Source: Loktanella sp. IMCC34160 (GTDB lineage Bacteria > Pseudomonadota > Alphaproteobacteria > Rhodobacterales > Rhodobacteraceae). Taken from it: a DNA stretch of 64,000 bases. Each line of letters begins with the position of its first letter. Position 1 is the stretch's first letter. A program made the translations under genes and the position numbers. Below are positions 46,685-56,379 of the stretch, piece by piece. The notes under the pieces were generated by a model. The model saw nothing but the letters and a program-made list of their open reading frames with translations, ran no database searches and was not told where the DNA came from. Location of the stretch: NCBI RefSeq assembly GCF_004145845.1, contig NZ_SELP01000007.1, positions 148,180 to 212,179 of the forward strand, given 5' to 3'.

Positions 46685-47284
46685 ATGGCTTTTGAACTTC
46701 CCGACCTTCCCTATGCCCACGACGCGCTTGCCGCCAAGGGGATGTCCGCCGAGACGCTCGAATACCACCACGACCTGCACCACAAGGCCTATGTCGACAA
46801 CGGCAACAAGCTGATCGCGGGCACCGAGTGGGAGGGCAAGACCCTCGAAGAGATCATCACCGGCACCTACAACGCCTCTGCGGTGGCCCAGAACGGGATC
46901 TTCAACAACATCAGCCAGCTTTGGAACCACAACCAGTTCTGGGAAATGATGGGGCCGGGGTCGTCGGCGATGCCGGGCGAGCTGGAAAAGGCGCTGGTCG
47001 AAAGCTTCGGCTCGGTCGATGAATTCAAGTCGCAGTTCAGCGCCGCTGGCGCCGGCCAGTTCGGCTCGGGCTGGGCCTGGCTGGTCAAGAACGCCGACGG
47101 GTCGCTGGCCGTCACCAAGACCGAAAACGGCGTGAACCCGCTGTGCTTTGGGCAGACCGCGCTTCTGGGCTGCGATGTGTGGGAACATTCCTACTACATC
47201 GACTTCCGCAACAAGCGCCCGGCCTATCTGACCAACTTCCTCGACAACCTCGTGAACTGGGAAAACGTCGCCAGCCGGATGTAA
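46685..47284 (+). CDS. sodB: superoxide dismutase, Fe type
   Basis: A 199-residue cytoplasmic enzyme converting superoxide to hydrogen peroxide and oxygen. Metal-ligand segments are visible: EYHHDLHHKAYV (His near 27), QLWNHNQFW (His near 79), and DVWEHSYYIDF (Asp and His near 160-165). The start MAFELPDLPYAHDAL has AAGGGGGC upstream; the frame opens at 46613. The residue pattern favours iron over manganese, but cambialistic use is possible. Single gene with its own terminator. Confidence 0.94.
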   Translation: MAFELPDLPYAHDALAAKGMSAETLEYHHDLHHKAYVDNGNKLIAGTEWEGKTLEEIITGTYNASAVAQNGIFNNISQLWNHNQFWEMMGPGSSAMPGELEKALVESFGSVDEFKSQFSAAGAGQFGSGWAWLVKNADGSLAVTKTENGVNPLCFGQTALLGCDVWEHSYYIDFRNKRPAYLTNFLDNLVNWENVASRM

Positions 47285-47307
47285 TCCGCGCGACCGATAT
47301 GACAGGA

Positions 47308-47338
47308 AAGGCCCGGACCGCTGGTTCGGGCCTTTTTT
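47308..47338 (+). terminator. intrinsic terminator of sodB
   Basis: AAGGCCCGGACC and GGTTCGGGCCTT pair over GCT and run into a T tract, 24 bases after the sodB stop. Confidence 0.9.
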
Positions 47339-47402
47339 CATGCCGACTTGCCAATCCTTGTGACCCATGCGCAGATGCGGCCGAACCGGGCGGGAGACAG
47401 GG

Positions 47403-48296
47403 ATGAGCGACGCGATGAAGGGCGTTCTGGCGATGGTGCTAGCCTGTACCATCTGGGGCCTGTCGCCGCTCTATTACGCCATGCTCAAACACATCCCCCC
47501 GCTCGAGGTGCTGTCCTACCGCTCGCTCTGGTCGCTGGTGTTCTTCGCCGGCGTGTTGATCGTACAGGGGCGGTTCGGGCTGGTGTTCGGGGCGCTCAAC
47601 TCTCTGCGCCGCTATGGTCTGATCCTTGCGGCGGCCCTGCTGATTTCCGGCAACTGGTTCGGCTTCATCTTCGCGATTTCCTTCGGCCACGCGGTCGAGG
47701 CATCGCTGGGCTATTACATCTTCCCGCTTGTCGCGGTCCTTCTGGGTCGGGTGCTGTTTCAGGAACGGCTGGGCGGGGCGCAGTGGATCGCCGTCGCGCT
47801 GGCAACGGCGGCGGTGGCGGTTCTGACCCTGGGCCTTGGCGTTCCGCCGTGGATCGCGCTGTGGCTGGCGGGCACCTTCGGCGGCTACGGGGTGCTGAAG
47901 AAACGGTTGGAGCTGGGCCCGGTGGTGTCGGTCACGGCAGAGGTGTTGGTGCTGGCGCCGCTGGCCCTGACGTGGATCGCGCTGATGGGAACCGGGGCAG
48001 GGGGCGGCAACCCGATGGGGACCCACGTCCTGTTGATGTTCTCGGGGCTATTGACCGGGACGCCGTTGATCCTGTTCGCCTATGCGGCGCGGCGGTTGCG
48101 GCTGTCGACGGTGGGTCTGCTGCAATACCTGAACCCGACGCTGCAATTCCTCTGCGCCACGCTGGTCTTCATGGAACCCTTCACCGTCTGGCACGGGATT
48201 GCCTTCCCGCTGATCTGGGTCGGTTTGGCGATCTATTCGGTCTCCTCGGTCCGGCAGGACCGGGCCGCGCGCCGCGCTGCGGTCGTCGCGGGCTAG
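47403..48296 (+). CDS. rarD: RarD/EamA family transporter
   Basis: A 297-residue inner-membrane protein with about ten segments, of the RarD branch of the drug/metabolite transporter superfamily. MKGVLAMVLACTIWGLSPLY at the start and SYRSLWSLVFF shortly after are typical of RarD. RarD confers chloramphenicol tolerance in some bacteria, but the physiological substrate is unknown. Start ATG 47403 follows GGGAGACAGG. Its stop codon overlaps the stop of the convergent LOG gene by two bases. Confidence 0.9.
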   Translation: MSDAMKGVLAMVLACTIWGLSPLYYAMLKHIPPLEVLSYRSLWSLVFFAGVLIVQGRFGLVFGALNSLRRYGLILAAALLISGNWFGFIFAISFGHAVEASLGYYIFPLVAVLLGRVLFQERLGGAQWIAVALATAAVAVLTLGLGVPPWIALWLAGTFGGYGVLKKRLELGPVVSVTAEVLVLAPLALTWIALMGTGAGGGNPMGTHVLLMFSGLLTGTPLILFAYAARRLRLSTVGLLQYLNPTLQFLCATLVFMEPFTVWHGIAFPLIWVGLAIYSVSSVRQDRAARRAAVVAG

Positions 48297-48850
48297 GTCG
48301 CGTCGGACAACCCGGCCTCCAGCGCCTCGACCGTGTCCACCACCCGGTAGAAATCGCGCAGTGATGCGCCCGCGAAGCCTTCGGCGATGGTGTGGTCGAT
48401 CAGCGCCAGAAGCGGGCCCCAATAGCCATCGGTGTTCAGCAGGAAGATCGGTTTGCGGTGCAGCCCGATCTGCGCCCAGGTCAGCACCTCGAAGAACTCG
48501 TCAAGGCTGCCCGCGCCACCGGGCAGGACGACCACCGCATCGGCGTTCATGAACATGATCTTCTTGCGCTCGTGCATCGTCTCGGTGATGACAAAGCTGT
48601 CCAGATCGCGTTTGCCCACCTCCCAGTCCAGAAGGTGGGTGGGGATCGCGCCAAAGGTCCGGCCCCCGGCCTCTTGCGTGGATTTGGCGACCAGCCCCAT
48701 CAGCCCGACGTCGCCCGCCCCATAGACCAGCCGCCAACCCCGGCGGGCCAGCATCGCGCCCGTGTCACGCGCGGCCTGCGCATAGGCCGGGCGCGCCCCG
48801 GCCCGCGACCCGCAATAGACGCAGACGGAAATTTGGGCAGATGCGGTCAT
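48293..48850 (-). CDS. LOG family protein (cytokinin riboside 5'-monophosphate phosphoribohydrolase-like)
   Basis: A 185-residue Rossmann-fold protein. CVYCGSRAG at the start and the LOG signature VVLPGGAGSLDEFFE (about 106-120) are present. Members split nucleoside monophosphates into base and ribose-5-phosphate; older annotations call them lysine decarboxylases. Start MTASAQIS, with AAGGA upstream; the frame opens at 48877. It is convergent with rarD and divergent from the LysM gene. Confidence 0.88.
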   Translation of the reverse strand: MTASAQISVCVYCGSRAGARPAYAQAARDTGAMLARRGWRLVYGAGDVGLMGLVAKSTQEAGGRTFGAIPTHLLDWEVGKRDLDSFVITETMHERKKIMFMNADAVVVLPGGAGSLDEFFEVLTWAQIGLHRKPIFLLNTDGYWGPLLALIDHTIAEGFAGASLRDFYRVVDTVEALEAGLSDAT

Positions 48851-48972
48851 ATGCTGTCCTTTCGGATGGGGTTTCATAGGCTTTGACCGCTCATACCCCC
48901 GTTGCTATGGTCGCTCAACCTCTGCCGGAAATGCTGGTTTCGGGCGGGGTGGACATGGGGGAAGGGACAGGC

Positions 48973-50394
48973 GTGAAAAGCGTTTTTGGATCAAGCACGG
49001 CGGGCCTTGCCGCGGGTGGCGTGGCTGCGGTCGTGGCCATCATTGCGGGCTATCTTGTCTTTGGGTCATCCCCCGCCGAACAACCTGACCCGGCAGCCGC
49101 CCCCGCGGCCATTGCCGCGACCCCGGACGGCGAAGAGGCCGGGACGGCCCCCGCCACCGATCTTGCCCCGGCGGCAGAGGCCGACACCGGCCCCGCGCCC
49201 ACGCCTTCGGCCCCCGATGACGCGCCGGACGCAGACCTGACTGACAGCGCCACGCCCCCCACCGCCGAAACTGCGGTGGCAGAGGCCCCCGCTGCGTCGG
49301 AACCGGACGCCCCGGCCGTGTCGGCCCCCCGGTTCGACAACATGCGCATTGAATCCGATGGGTTGGGTACCGTGGCCGGGCGCGCCGATCCGGGCATGGT
49401 GGTCGATATCCTGATCGACGGCACATCGGTGGACCGTGTGACAGCGGATGCCAACGGGGCCTTCATGGCCTTCCTGTCCCTGCCAGCCTCAGACCAGCCC
49501 CGCGTTCTGGCCCTTTTGGCGGACCCGGACGGGGCGGCGGTCCTGTCAGCGGACGAGCGATTGATCAGCCCGACATCGGCGCCCGCTGCCCTTGCAACTG
49601 CTGACCCCGCGCCAGCGGCCCCGGCGACCGGGACGGCAGAGGCGCCGGCCACGACTGCTGAGGGCACGGAAGCGGACCCCGTAGCCGCGACCGAAACAAC
49701 AGCCGAAGCGTCCGCATCGACGGCACCCGCGCCGGAAACACCGCAGACCGAGGCCACGGAAACCGCGCTGGCCGAGACCGGGGGCGTGTTCACATCCGAC
49801 ACCGGCGAACCTGCCGCGCCTTCTGCGCCCGCGGTGCTCAGCCTTAGCGAGGAGGGGGTGGAACTGATCCAGCCCGCCACCTCTGACACTTCGCCCGAGG
49901 TCATGTCCTCGGTCGCGCTGGACAGCATCACCTATGACCCGGCGGGCGAAGTCCTTCTTGCGGGACGCGGCAGCAGCGATGGGTTCGTGCGCATCTATCT
50001 GGACAACCAGCCGATCACCACATCGCGGATCGGCGACGGCGGCAACTGGCGCACGGACCTGCCCGAGGTGGACACCGGCGTATATACCCTGCGGGTCGAC
50101 GAGGTCGATGCCGAGGGCGCGGTGATCAGCCGGATTGAAACCCCGTTCAAGCGGGAAGAGCCCGAAGCCATCGCCGAAGTCATGGCCGAGGATCAGGCAA
50201 CGCTGGACGAACGTGGCATCGCGGTCCGGACGGTGCAGCCGGGCAATACCCTTTGGGCCATCGCCCGTGACCGCTATGGCGAAGGGGTGATGTATACCTA
50301 TGTCTTCGAGGCGAACAGGGACCGGATCCGAAACCCCGACCTGATCTATCCGGGGCAGGTTTTCGTCCTGCCTGAGGTGGGCGAGGGACAATAA
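48973..50394 (+). CDS. LysM-domain envelope protein with Ala/Pro/Thr-rich linker
   Basis: A 473-residue protein anchored by one N-terminal membrane helix (about 13-34, VAAVVAIIAGYLVFG). Long low-complexity Ala, Pro, Thr and Glu stretches (about 35-120 and 205-285) separate two beta-rich repeat-like segments. A C-terminal LysM domain (VRTVQPGNTLWAIARDRYGE...VFVLPE) binds peptidoglycan. I chose GTG 48973 behind GGGAAGGGACAG; ATGs at 48955 and 48907 are alternatives. Divergent from the LOG gene; likely an envelope structural protein. Confidence 0.8.
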   Translation: MKSVFGSSTAGLAAGGVAAVVAIIAGYLVFGSSPAEQPDPAAAPAAIAATPDGEEAGTAPATDLAPAAEADTGPAPTPSAPDDAPDADLTDSATPPTAETAVAEAPAASEPDAPAVSAPRFDNMRIESDGLGTVAGRADPGMVVDILIDGTSVDRVTADANGAFMAFLSLPASDQPRVLALLADPDGAAVLSADERLISPTSAPAALATADPAPAAPATGTAEAPATTAEGTEADPVAATETTAEASASTAPAPETPQTEATETALAETGGVFTSDTGEPAAPSAPAVLSLSEEGVELIQPATSDTSPEVMSSVALDSITYDPAGEVLLAGRGSSDGFVRIYLDNQPITTSRIGDGGNWRTDLPEVDTGVYTLRVDEVDAEGAVISRIETPFKREEPEAIAEVMAEDQATLDERGIAVRTVQPGNTLWAIARDRYGEGVMYTYVFEANRDRIRNPDLIYPGQVFVLPEVGEGQ

Positions 50395-50465
50395 ATCCAC
50401 CGCCGCTCTGGTCTTTGGCCGCGTGCGATCCTAGGTAAGGGGGCCATCCAGACCGGAGCCCCCGC

Positions 50466-52322
50466 ATGACCGACGCCGCCGCACCCGCCGCCGCCCAAGG
50501 CGCAACCCCGCCCGATCCAAAGCGCACAGAGGTCGACGAAGACCGGATGCGCGGCTGGCAGGTGATCCGCAAGGTCGGCCCCTACCTGTGGCCCGAAGGG
50601 CAGGGATGGGTGAAACGGCGGGTCGTTGGCGCGCTGTTGATCCTCGTTCTGTCCAAGGTCGTGTCGATCGTCGTGCCGCAGCTTTTCGGGATGTCGGTCG
50701 ATGCGTTGGCCCCCGATGCCTCGGGCGCGGGGATGCTGGCCATCGGTGCGGTCGGGCTGACCATTGCCTACGGCCTTGCCCGGTTGATGAGCGTCGGGTT
50801 CCAGCAGTTGCGCGACGTGGTCTTTGCCCGGGTCGGGCAGCGGGCGCTGCGCATGCTGGCGCTGGAAACCTTTACCCATATTCACCGCCTGTCCCTGCGC
50901 TATCACATCACGCGCAAGACGGGCGGGCTCAGCCGGATCATCGAACGCGGGGTAAAGGGGGTCGATTTCCTTTTACGCTTCATGCTATTTTCGATCGGGC
51001 CGCTGGTGCTTGAGCTACTGCTGATCGGGATCATTTTCTTCGTTCAGTTCGATTTCTGGTATCTTGCCGTGGTCGCCGTGGTCATCGCGGCCTATGTAAA
51101 GTTCACCTTCGCCGTCACAGAATGGCGGGTGAAGATCCGCAAGGAAATGAACGAACAGGACACGGACGCCAACCAGAAGGCCATCGACAGCCTGCTGAAC
51201 TTCGAAACCGTGAAATACTTCGGCGCCGAGAAGTGGGAAGCCGACCGGTATGACCGGGCCATGGCGGGCTATGAACAGGCGGCGCTGAAGACGAACTATT
51301 CGCTGGCTTTCCTGAACTTCGGGCAATCCTTCCTGATCACCGGCGGGCTTGTGGTTGTGATGATCCTTGCCGCGATGGGCGTGCAGGACGGCACGCTGAC
51401 AGTGGGCGATTTCGTCATGGTCAACGCCTATATGATCCAGATCACCATGCCCCTGAACTTCCTTGGGACAGTCTACCGCGAGATCCGCCAGTCGCTGATC
51501 GACATGGGCGACATGTTCCATCTGCTGGAACAGCCGGCCGAGGTGCAGGACAAGCCTGGCGCGCGACCGCTGGAGGTGACGGGCGGGGCGGTGACGCTGG
51601 ACAATGTGTCCTTTGGCTATGAGGCGGCGCGGCCCATCCTGAAGGGCGTGACGCTGGACGTGGGCGCCGGGCAGACCGTGGCGATCGTCGGGTCGTCGGG
51701 GTCAGGCAAATCCACGATCGGGCGGCTGTTGTTCCGATTCTACGATGTGAACGGCGGCGCGCTGCGGATCGACGGGCAGGACATTCGGGATGTGACCCAG
51801 GACAGCCTGCACGCGCAAATCGGGGTGGTGCCGCAGGACACGGTCCTGTTCAACGACACGATCCGCTACAACATCGCCTATGGCCGCCCGGGCGCGACGG
51901 ATGCCGAGATCGAGGCGGTGGCCAAGGCCGCGAAGATCCACGACTTCATCCAATCCCTGCCCGAAGGATACGAGACGGCGGTGGGCGAACGGGGCCTGAA
52001 ACTCTCGGGCGGGGAAAAACAGCGGGTCGGCATCGCCCGGACCCTGCTGAAGAATCCGCCGATCCTGCTTCTGGACGAGGCGACAAGTGCGCTGGATACC
52101 GACACGGAACGCGAAATTCAGGCAGAGCTGAAGGCGATGGGGCAGGGGCGGACCGTGCTGACCATCGCGCACCGGCTGTCGACCATTGCCGATGCGGACC
52201 GGATCGTGGTGCTGGAAAAGGGCGAGATCGTCGAAGAAGGACGGCACGACGAGCTGTTGGCGCAAGAGGGTCGCTATGCCCAGCTGTGGCACCGCCAGCA
52301 GGCCGAGGAAGACGCGGCCTGA
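50466..52322 (+). CDS. Atm1-type ABC transporter (fused permease-ATPase)
   Basis: A 618-residue half-transporter with six membrane segments in the first 350 residues and an ATPase domain with SSGSGKST (Walker A), LSGGEKQRVGIART (signature) and ILLLDEATSALDT (Walker B). The phrase KTGGLSRIIERGVKGVDFLL (about 155-174) is characteristic of the Atm1/ABCB7 group, which exports glutathione-linked sulfur or metal complexes for Fe-S or heavy-metal homeostasis. Single gene, followed by palindromic repeats. Confidence 0.92.
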   Translation: MTDAAAPAAAQGATPPDPKRTEVDEDRMRGWQVIRKVGPYLWPEGQGWVKRRVVGALLILVLSKVVSIVVPQLFGMSVDALAPDASGAGMLAIGAVGLTIAYGLARLMSVGFQQLRDVVFARVGQRALRMLALETFTHIHRLSLRYHITRKTGGLSRIIERGVKGVDFLLRFMLFSIGPLVLELLLIGIIFFVQFDFWYLAVVAVVIAAYVKFTFAVTEWRVKIRKEMNEQDTDANQKAIDSLLNFETVKYFGAEKWEADRYDRAMAGYEQAALKTNYSLAFLNFGQSFLITGGLVVVMILAAMGVQDGTLTVGDFVMVNAYMIQITMPLNFLGTVYREIRQSLIDMGDMFHLLEQPAEVQDKPGARPLEVTGGAVTLDNVSFGYEAARPILKGVTLDVGAGQTVAIVGSSGSGKSTIGRLLFRFYDVNGGALRIDGQDIRDVTQDSLHAQIGVVPQDTVLFNDTIRYNIAYGRPGATDAEIEAVAKAAKIHDFIQSLPEGYETAVGERGLKLSGGEKQRVGIARTLLKNPPILLLDEATSALDTDTEREIQAELKAMGQGRTVLTIAHRLSTIADADRIVVLEKGEIVEEGRHDELLAQEGRYAQLWHRQQAEEDAA

Positions 52323-52329
52323 CAGGTAT

Positions 52330-52351
52330 GGTGGGTTGAAACCCACCTTAC
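52330..52351 (+). repeat. 22-base palindromic repeat, copy C
   Basis: GGTGGGT-TGAA-ACCCACC followed by TTAC, eight bases after the Atm1-type gene stop. Confidence 0.85.
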
Positions 52352-52548
52352 GGGCAGTCTGGTTGAAGGCGGCAACGGTCGAAACTCTTGGTTTGTATCG
52401 CCGAGTCGGAATTGCCCATGTGCGGGACAGAGCGATAATTCCCATAGCCCCCAGACAGAGTCGCGCATTGGTGGGCCGCGGTGCGGCGATGCGCGGCGGC
52501 CTGCGGCTTTGAGTCCGCGCGTCGGAAACACCGCCTAACCCTCAAAGC

Positions 52549-52569
52549 AGCCTGTCAGCGCGACAGGCT
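52549..52569. terminator. hairpin in the Atm1-RND gap
   Basis: AGCCTGTC and GACAGGCT form a perfect 8-base-pair stem around AGCGC. It has no U-tract on either strand, so it may be a weak terminator or only a structural element. Confidence 0.4.
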
Positions 52570-52598
52570 AGCCAGATCTCCCTTCTCCGGGCCCGGGT

Positions 52599-52620
52599 GG
52601 TGGGTCGAGACCCACCTTAC
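52599..52620 (+). repeat. 22-base palindromic repeat, copy D
   Basis: GGTGGGT-CGAG-ACCCACC followed by TTAC, three bases before the stop codon of the leftward RND gene. Confidence 0.85.
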
Positions 52621-52623
52621 CAT

Positions 52624-55600
52624 TTACTCGGCAGCGCGCAGTGGCGGTTTCTTCCCGGCGGGCTTTTCGGCCTCTTCCTTGGCGGGCTCGGGCTCGTTCG
52701 CGGCCTCCGGTGCCGGTTCCTCGGGCGTTTCTTCCGGCGCAGGCTCTGCCACGGGCATCAGCTCGGGCGTCCAGATAATCTCCGGCGTCCGGACCCGCTT
52801 GGCGGCCTTTGACAAGGCCCAGTCGCGGGCGGCGCGGCTGGTCCGGCCCATCGACAGTTTCGCGGCCAGCATCGACGCCCATTCGGCATAGGTGGTCACC
52901 CAGACCCGCACCGCCAGCATCGAGGGCGTGAAGATCAGCGTCAGCACCGTGGCGATCCCAAGGCCGAAGACGACGGCAGTGGCCAGCTGTTTCCACCACA
53001 GCGCCGTGGGGCTGTCGATGGAATAGCCACCGTTCCAGAAATCAAGGCTCAGGCCGAACATCATCGGGGTCAGGCCCGCCATGGTGGTGATCGTGGTCAG
53101 AAGCACCGGGCGGATACGGTCCTCGGCGGTGCGGGTGATCGCCTCGGTCCGGGGCATGTATTGCCGGTATTCCTGATAGGTGTCGATCAGCACGATGTTG
53201 TTGTTCACGACAATCCCGGCCAGCGCCACGATCCCGGTGCCGGTCATGATGACCGAGAACGCCTGATCCATGACCAGCATCCCGATCAGCACGCCGGTGG
53301 TGGACAGGATCACCGCGAGCAGAACCAGAACCGAGTTGTAGAAGCTGTTGAACTGCGCCAGCAGGATGATGAACATCAGCCCCAGCGCCCCCATGAAGGC
53401 GGTTTGCAGGAAGGCGGTGGATTCGCTCTGGTCGGCCAGATCGCCGGCCCATTCATAGCTGACCCCGGCCGGCAGGTTGTCCGGCGTGTCCAGCCAGTCC
53501 TGTATGACCTCGATCCGTTCGTTACCGTTGACCACTGCAAGGGTCAGGTCCCCGGCGGTCACCTGTGCCTTCAGCGCCTCGTCGGCGTCATAGTCGGCTT
53601 CGGGGATGATCCGGGACGCGCCGGTTTCGGCATCGGTCAGCTTGACCAGACCGGTTTCCACCCCGGCCTTCACGTCGAAATACCGCTGCTGGTCGATCCG
53701 GTTGATCTGGGCCAGCGTCGGCACCGGCGTGATTGTGATGAAGTTCGACAGGGGCACAAGGCCCGACGCGGTCCGCACCTTCAGGCTCGACAGGGTCGAC
53801 AGGACCTGATCCTCTTCCGGCAGGCGGACCCGGATCTCGATCTCTTCGTCCGAAGTGTCGACGCGCATCGTATCCAGCAGGATGCCGCGCGTGACCAGCT
53901 GCACCATGCCGCCCACGGTGGCCACATCCGCCCCGAACAGGCCGGCCTTTTCCACGTCGACGCTGATTTCCCAGTCGATGCCGGGCAGGGGGCGGCTGTC
54001 TTCGGTCTGGATCACGGCTTCCAGCCCGTCGAGGTAGTCGCGCACGACCTGCGTGGTGTCGAGAAGTTCCTGCCAGTTGTCGCCCTTCAGACGCAGGTGG
54101 ATCGGTTTTACCGCGCCCGGACCCATCGCAAGGTTCAGGGTCTCGGTGCGGATGCCGGGGATTTGGCTCAGCCGGTTCTGCAGCTGGGCAATGATCACAT
54201 CCCCGTCCAGATCGGACAGCGGAATGCCGGTTTCGCGGGAATGGGCGGCGCGGTCTTCCCACGGCACAAGTTCCAGCTGCAACTGCCCGATTGCATCGGT
54301 CGGGCCCGTGGCCCCGGCGGTGTTCTGGTTCAACCCGCCCGCGCCCGCGAAGGCAAAGACGGTCTGCACGCCCGGCTGCGACAAGGCCACCTGTTCGGCC
54401 TGCGCGACCAGCGCGTCTTTCTCCTCAAGCGACAGGTTGCCGCGCGCCTGAACGTAGACGATGGATTGCTCCGGCTCATTCTCGGTAAAGAATTCGACGC
54501 CGTTGTTGTTCGCCCCGAAGTAGGTGAAGACCGAGATCACAAGGAAGATGATCGCCCCGATCGACACCAGCGGCATCACCGGGTTGCCCGCGATGGCATG
54601 GATCACCCAGCCAAAGGGCGACCGGCGGTAGCCTGCCTTGATCCGCTTCTGCTGGCGGTTCAGCCGGATTGACCCGACGGTGATCGACAGCATGATCGCG
54701 CCCAGCACGAACAGCGCCATGCCCGGAATGGACGACCCGCCCCCGTCGGTCTGGCTTGCTGCGCCCGAGAAGTATCCGGGGTTCAGGGTCAGCATCGCGC
54801 CCGAGTAGGTCACGAGGATCGACGGAACCACCAGAACCGCCCGCACGGCCCAGGGCAGACGCGCGCGTAGGGCGTCGGAATATTTGCCGAACAGGCGGCT
54901 CATCCGGCCCGTTACCCCGCCCATGACCGGCAGGTAGATCAACGCCACGATCAGAGATGCCGAGAGGACGAAGATGATCGTCACCGGCAGCATGCCCATG
55001 AATTCGCCTGCCACGCCGGGCCAGAACAGCATCGGCAGGAAGGCACAAAGCGTCGTCGCTGTCGACGATACGATGGGCCAGAACATCCGCTTGGCCGCGT
55101 CCACATAGGCGTGCATCGGGCCGATGCCTTCGCGGATGCGCTTGTCGGCGTATTCCACCACAACGATGGCCCCGTCCACCAGCATCCCGACCGCTAGGAT
55201 CAGACCGAACATGACAATGTTGGAAATCGACACGCCCATGACCGCCAATAGGGCAAAGGTCAGCAGGAAAGACGTCGGGATCGAAAAGCCGACCAGCAGC
55301 GCGGGCCGGGTTCCAAGCGCTGCAAGGACCACGATCATCACCAGCGCGATGGCGGTCAGTACCGACCCTTCCAATTGGCTGACCATCGATGCCACGTTGC
55401 GGCTTTGGTCGTTCGAGGTGCCGACCTCGACCGCGATTTGCATGTTTTCGGGCCAGTCCGCGCGGGCTTCGTCAACCGCCGCGCGGATCATTTCGGCGGT
55501 GTCGATGACGTTGAATCCCTTCCGCTTGACGACCTGAAGGGCCACGGTGTTGACCCCGTTGAACCGGGCCGTGCTTTCGCGGTCTTCGAAGGTCAGGCGG

Positions 55601-56379
55601 ATCGTGGCCAGATCACCCAGGGTGACGACGCGGTCGCCGTTGGTCTTGACCGGCAGGTTATAGACGTCCTGCGGTTCGTCGAAGGACGACGGGATCGTGA
55701 CCGCAAAGGTGCCCTGCGCGCTGGATACCTCGCCCGCGGCGACCAGAAGGTTGTTCTGGGTCACGACGTTGATCAATTCGCCAGCGGTGACGTTATAGGC
55801 CTCCAGCTTTAGCGGGTCGATTTCGACCAGTAGCATCTCGTCCCGCTGGCCGGTCAGCTGCGCCTTCAGAACCGGTTCAAGCGTTTCCAGCCGGTCCTGC
55901 AAGTCCTTGGCAATCTGGATCAGGGTCCGTTCCGGCACGTCACCGGTCAGGTTGACGATGATGATCGGGAATTCGGAAAAGTTGATCTCGTTGATCGAAT
56001 AGCTTTCGGCGCCCGACGGGAACGATGCCTCGACCGCATTCATCGCGTCGCGGACATCGGCCATGGCCTGCGTCTTGTCCCAGCCGAACTCGAACTCGAG
56101 CGCAACCCCGGCATAGCCTTCGGCGGCGGTGGAGGTCATGGTCTTGAGGTTGTCGAGATCGGCAAGCTCGGTTTCCATCGGCTTGACCAGCAGGCTTTCG
56201 GCGTCTTCCGCCGAAATGCCGGGGAAGGGGACCGACACGAACAGCGCCGGGATCTCGATATCCGGCTCGCCCTCCTTCGGAAGGCCGGTATAGGCGAACC
56301 ACCCCGCCGCGATGGACAGGGCGATAAAGGCCAGAACCATCCGCGCCCGGGACGCGGCCCAATCTACGATACCGGTCAT
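52624..56379 (-). CDS. RND family efflux permease
   Basis: A 1251-residue inner-membrane transporter of the resistance-nodulation-division type with two halves of six membrane segments and large periplasmic loops. The segment following helix 4 (GMLVDGAIVVVEYADKRIRE) carries the acidic residues expected for proton coupling. The C-terminus after the last helix is an unusual tail of about 50 residues rich in Glu, Pro and Ala. The start overlaps the stop of the adaptor gene by four bases. Substrate unknown. Confidence 0.93.
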   Translation of the reverse strand: MTGIVDWAASRARMVLAFIALSIAAGWFAYTGLPKEGEPDIEIPALFVSVPFPGISAEDAESLLVKPMETELADLDNLKTMTSTAAEGYAGVALEFEFGWDKTQAMADVRDAMNAVEASFPSGAESYSINEINFSEFPIIIVNLTGDVPERTLIQIAKDLQDRLETLEPVLKAQLTGQRDEMLLVEIDPLKLEAYNVTAGELINVVTQNNLLVAAGEVSSAQGTFAVTIPSSFDEPQDVYNLPVKTNGDRVVTLGDLATIRLTFEDRESTARFNGVNTVALQVVKRKGFNVIDTAEMIRAAVDEARADWPENMQIAVEVGTSNDQSRNVASMVSQLEGSVLTAIALVMIVVLAALGTRPALLVGFSIPTSFLLTFALLAVMGVSISNIVMFGLILAVGMLVDGAIVVVEYADKRIREGIGPMHAYVDAAKRMFWPIVSSTATTLCAFLPMLFWPGVAGEFMGMLPVTIIFVLSASLIVALIYLPVMGGVTGRMSRLFGKYSDALRARLPWAVRAVLVVPSILVTYSGAMLTLNPGYFSGAASQTDGGGSSIPGMALFVLGAIMLSITVGSIRLNRQQKRIKAGYRRSPFGWVIHAIAGNPVMPLVSIGAIIFLVISVFTYFGANNNGVEFFTENEPEQSIVYVQARGNLSLEEKDALVAQAEQVALSQPGVQTVFAFAGAGGLNQNTAGATGPTDAIGQLQLELVPWEDRAAHSRETGIPLSDLDGDVIIAQLQNRLSQIPGIRTETLNLAMGPGAVKPIHLRLKGDNWQELLDTTQVVRDYLDGLEAVIQTEDSRPLPGIDWEISVDVEKAGLFGADVATVGGMVQLVTRGILLDTMRVDTSDEEIEIRVRLPEEDQVLSTLSSLKVRTASGLVPLSNFITITPVPTLAQINRIDQQRYFDVKAGVETGLVKLTDAETGASRIIPEADYDADEALKAQVTAGDLTLAVVNGNERIEVIQDWLDTPDNLPAGVSYEWAGDLADQSESTAFLQTAFMGALGLMFIILLAQFNSFYNSVLVLLAVILSTTGVLIGMLVMDQAFSVIMTGTGIVALAGIVVNNNIVLIDTYQEYRQYMPRTEAITRTAEDRIRPVLLTTITTMAGLTPMMFGLSLDFWNGGYSIDSPTALWWKQLATAVVFGLGIATVLTLIFTPSMLAVRVWVTTYAEWASMLAAKLSMGRTSRAARDWALSKAAKRVRTPEIIWTPELMPVAEPAPEETPEEPAPEAANEPEPAKEEAEKPAGKKPPLRAAE

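Larger units (their letters stand above)
52323..52623. other. repeat-bearing intergenic region between Atm1 and RND genes
   Basis: No gene seen in this 301-base gap between converging stop codons. It is bounded almost exactly by two copies of the 22-base palindromic repeat (52330 and 52599) and contains a perfect 8-base-pair hairpin at 52549-52569. The sequence in between is unremarkable, with stops in every frame I followed, and shows no tRNA-like fold. It looks like an insertion-prone region. Confidence 0.65.
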
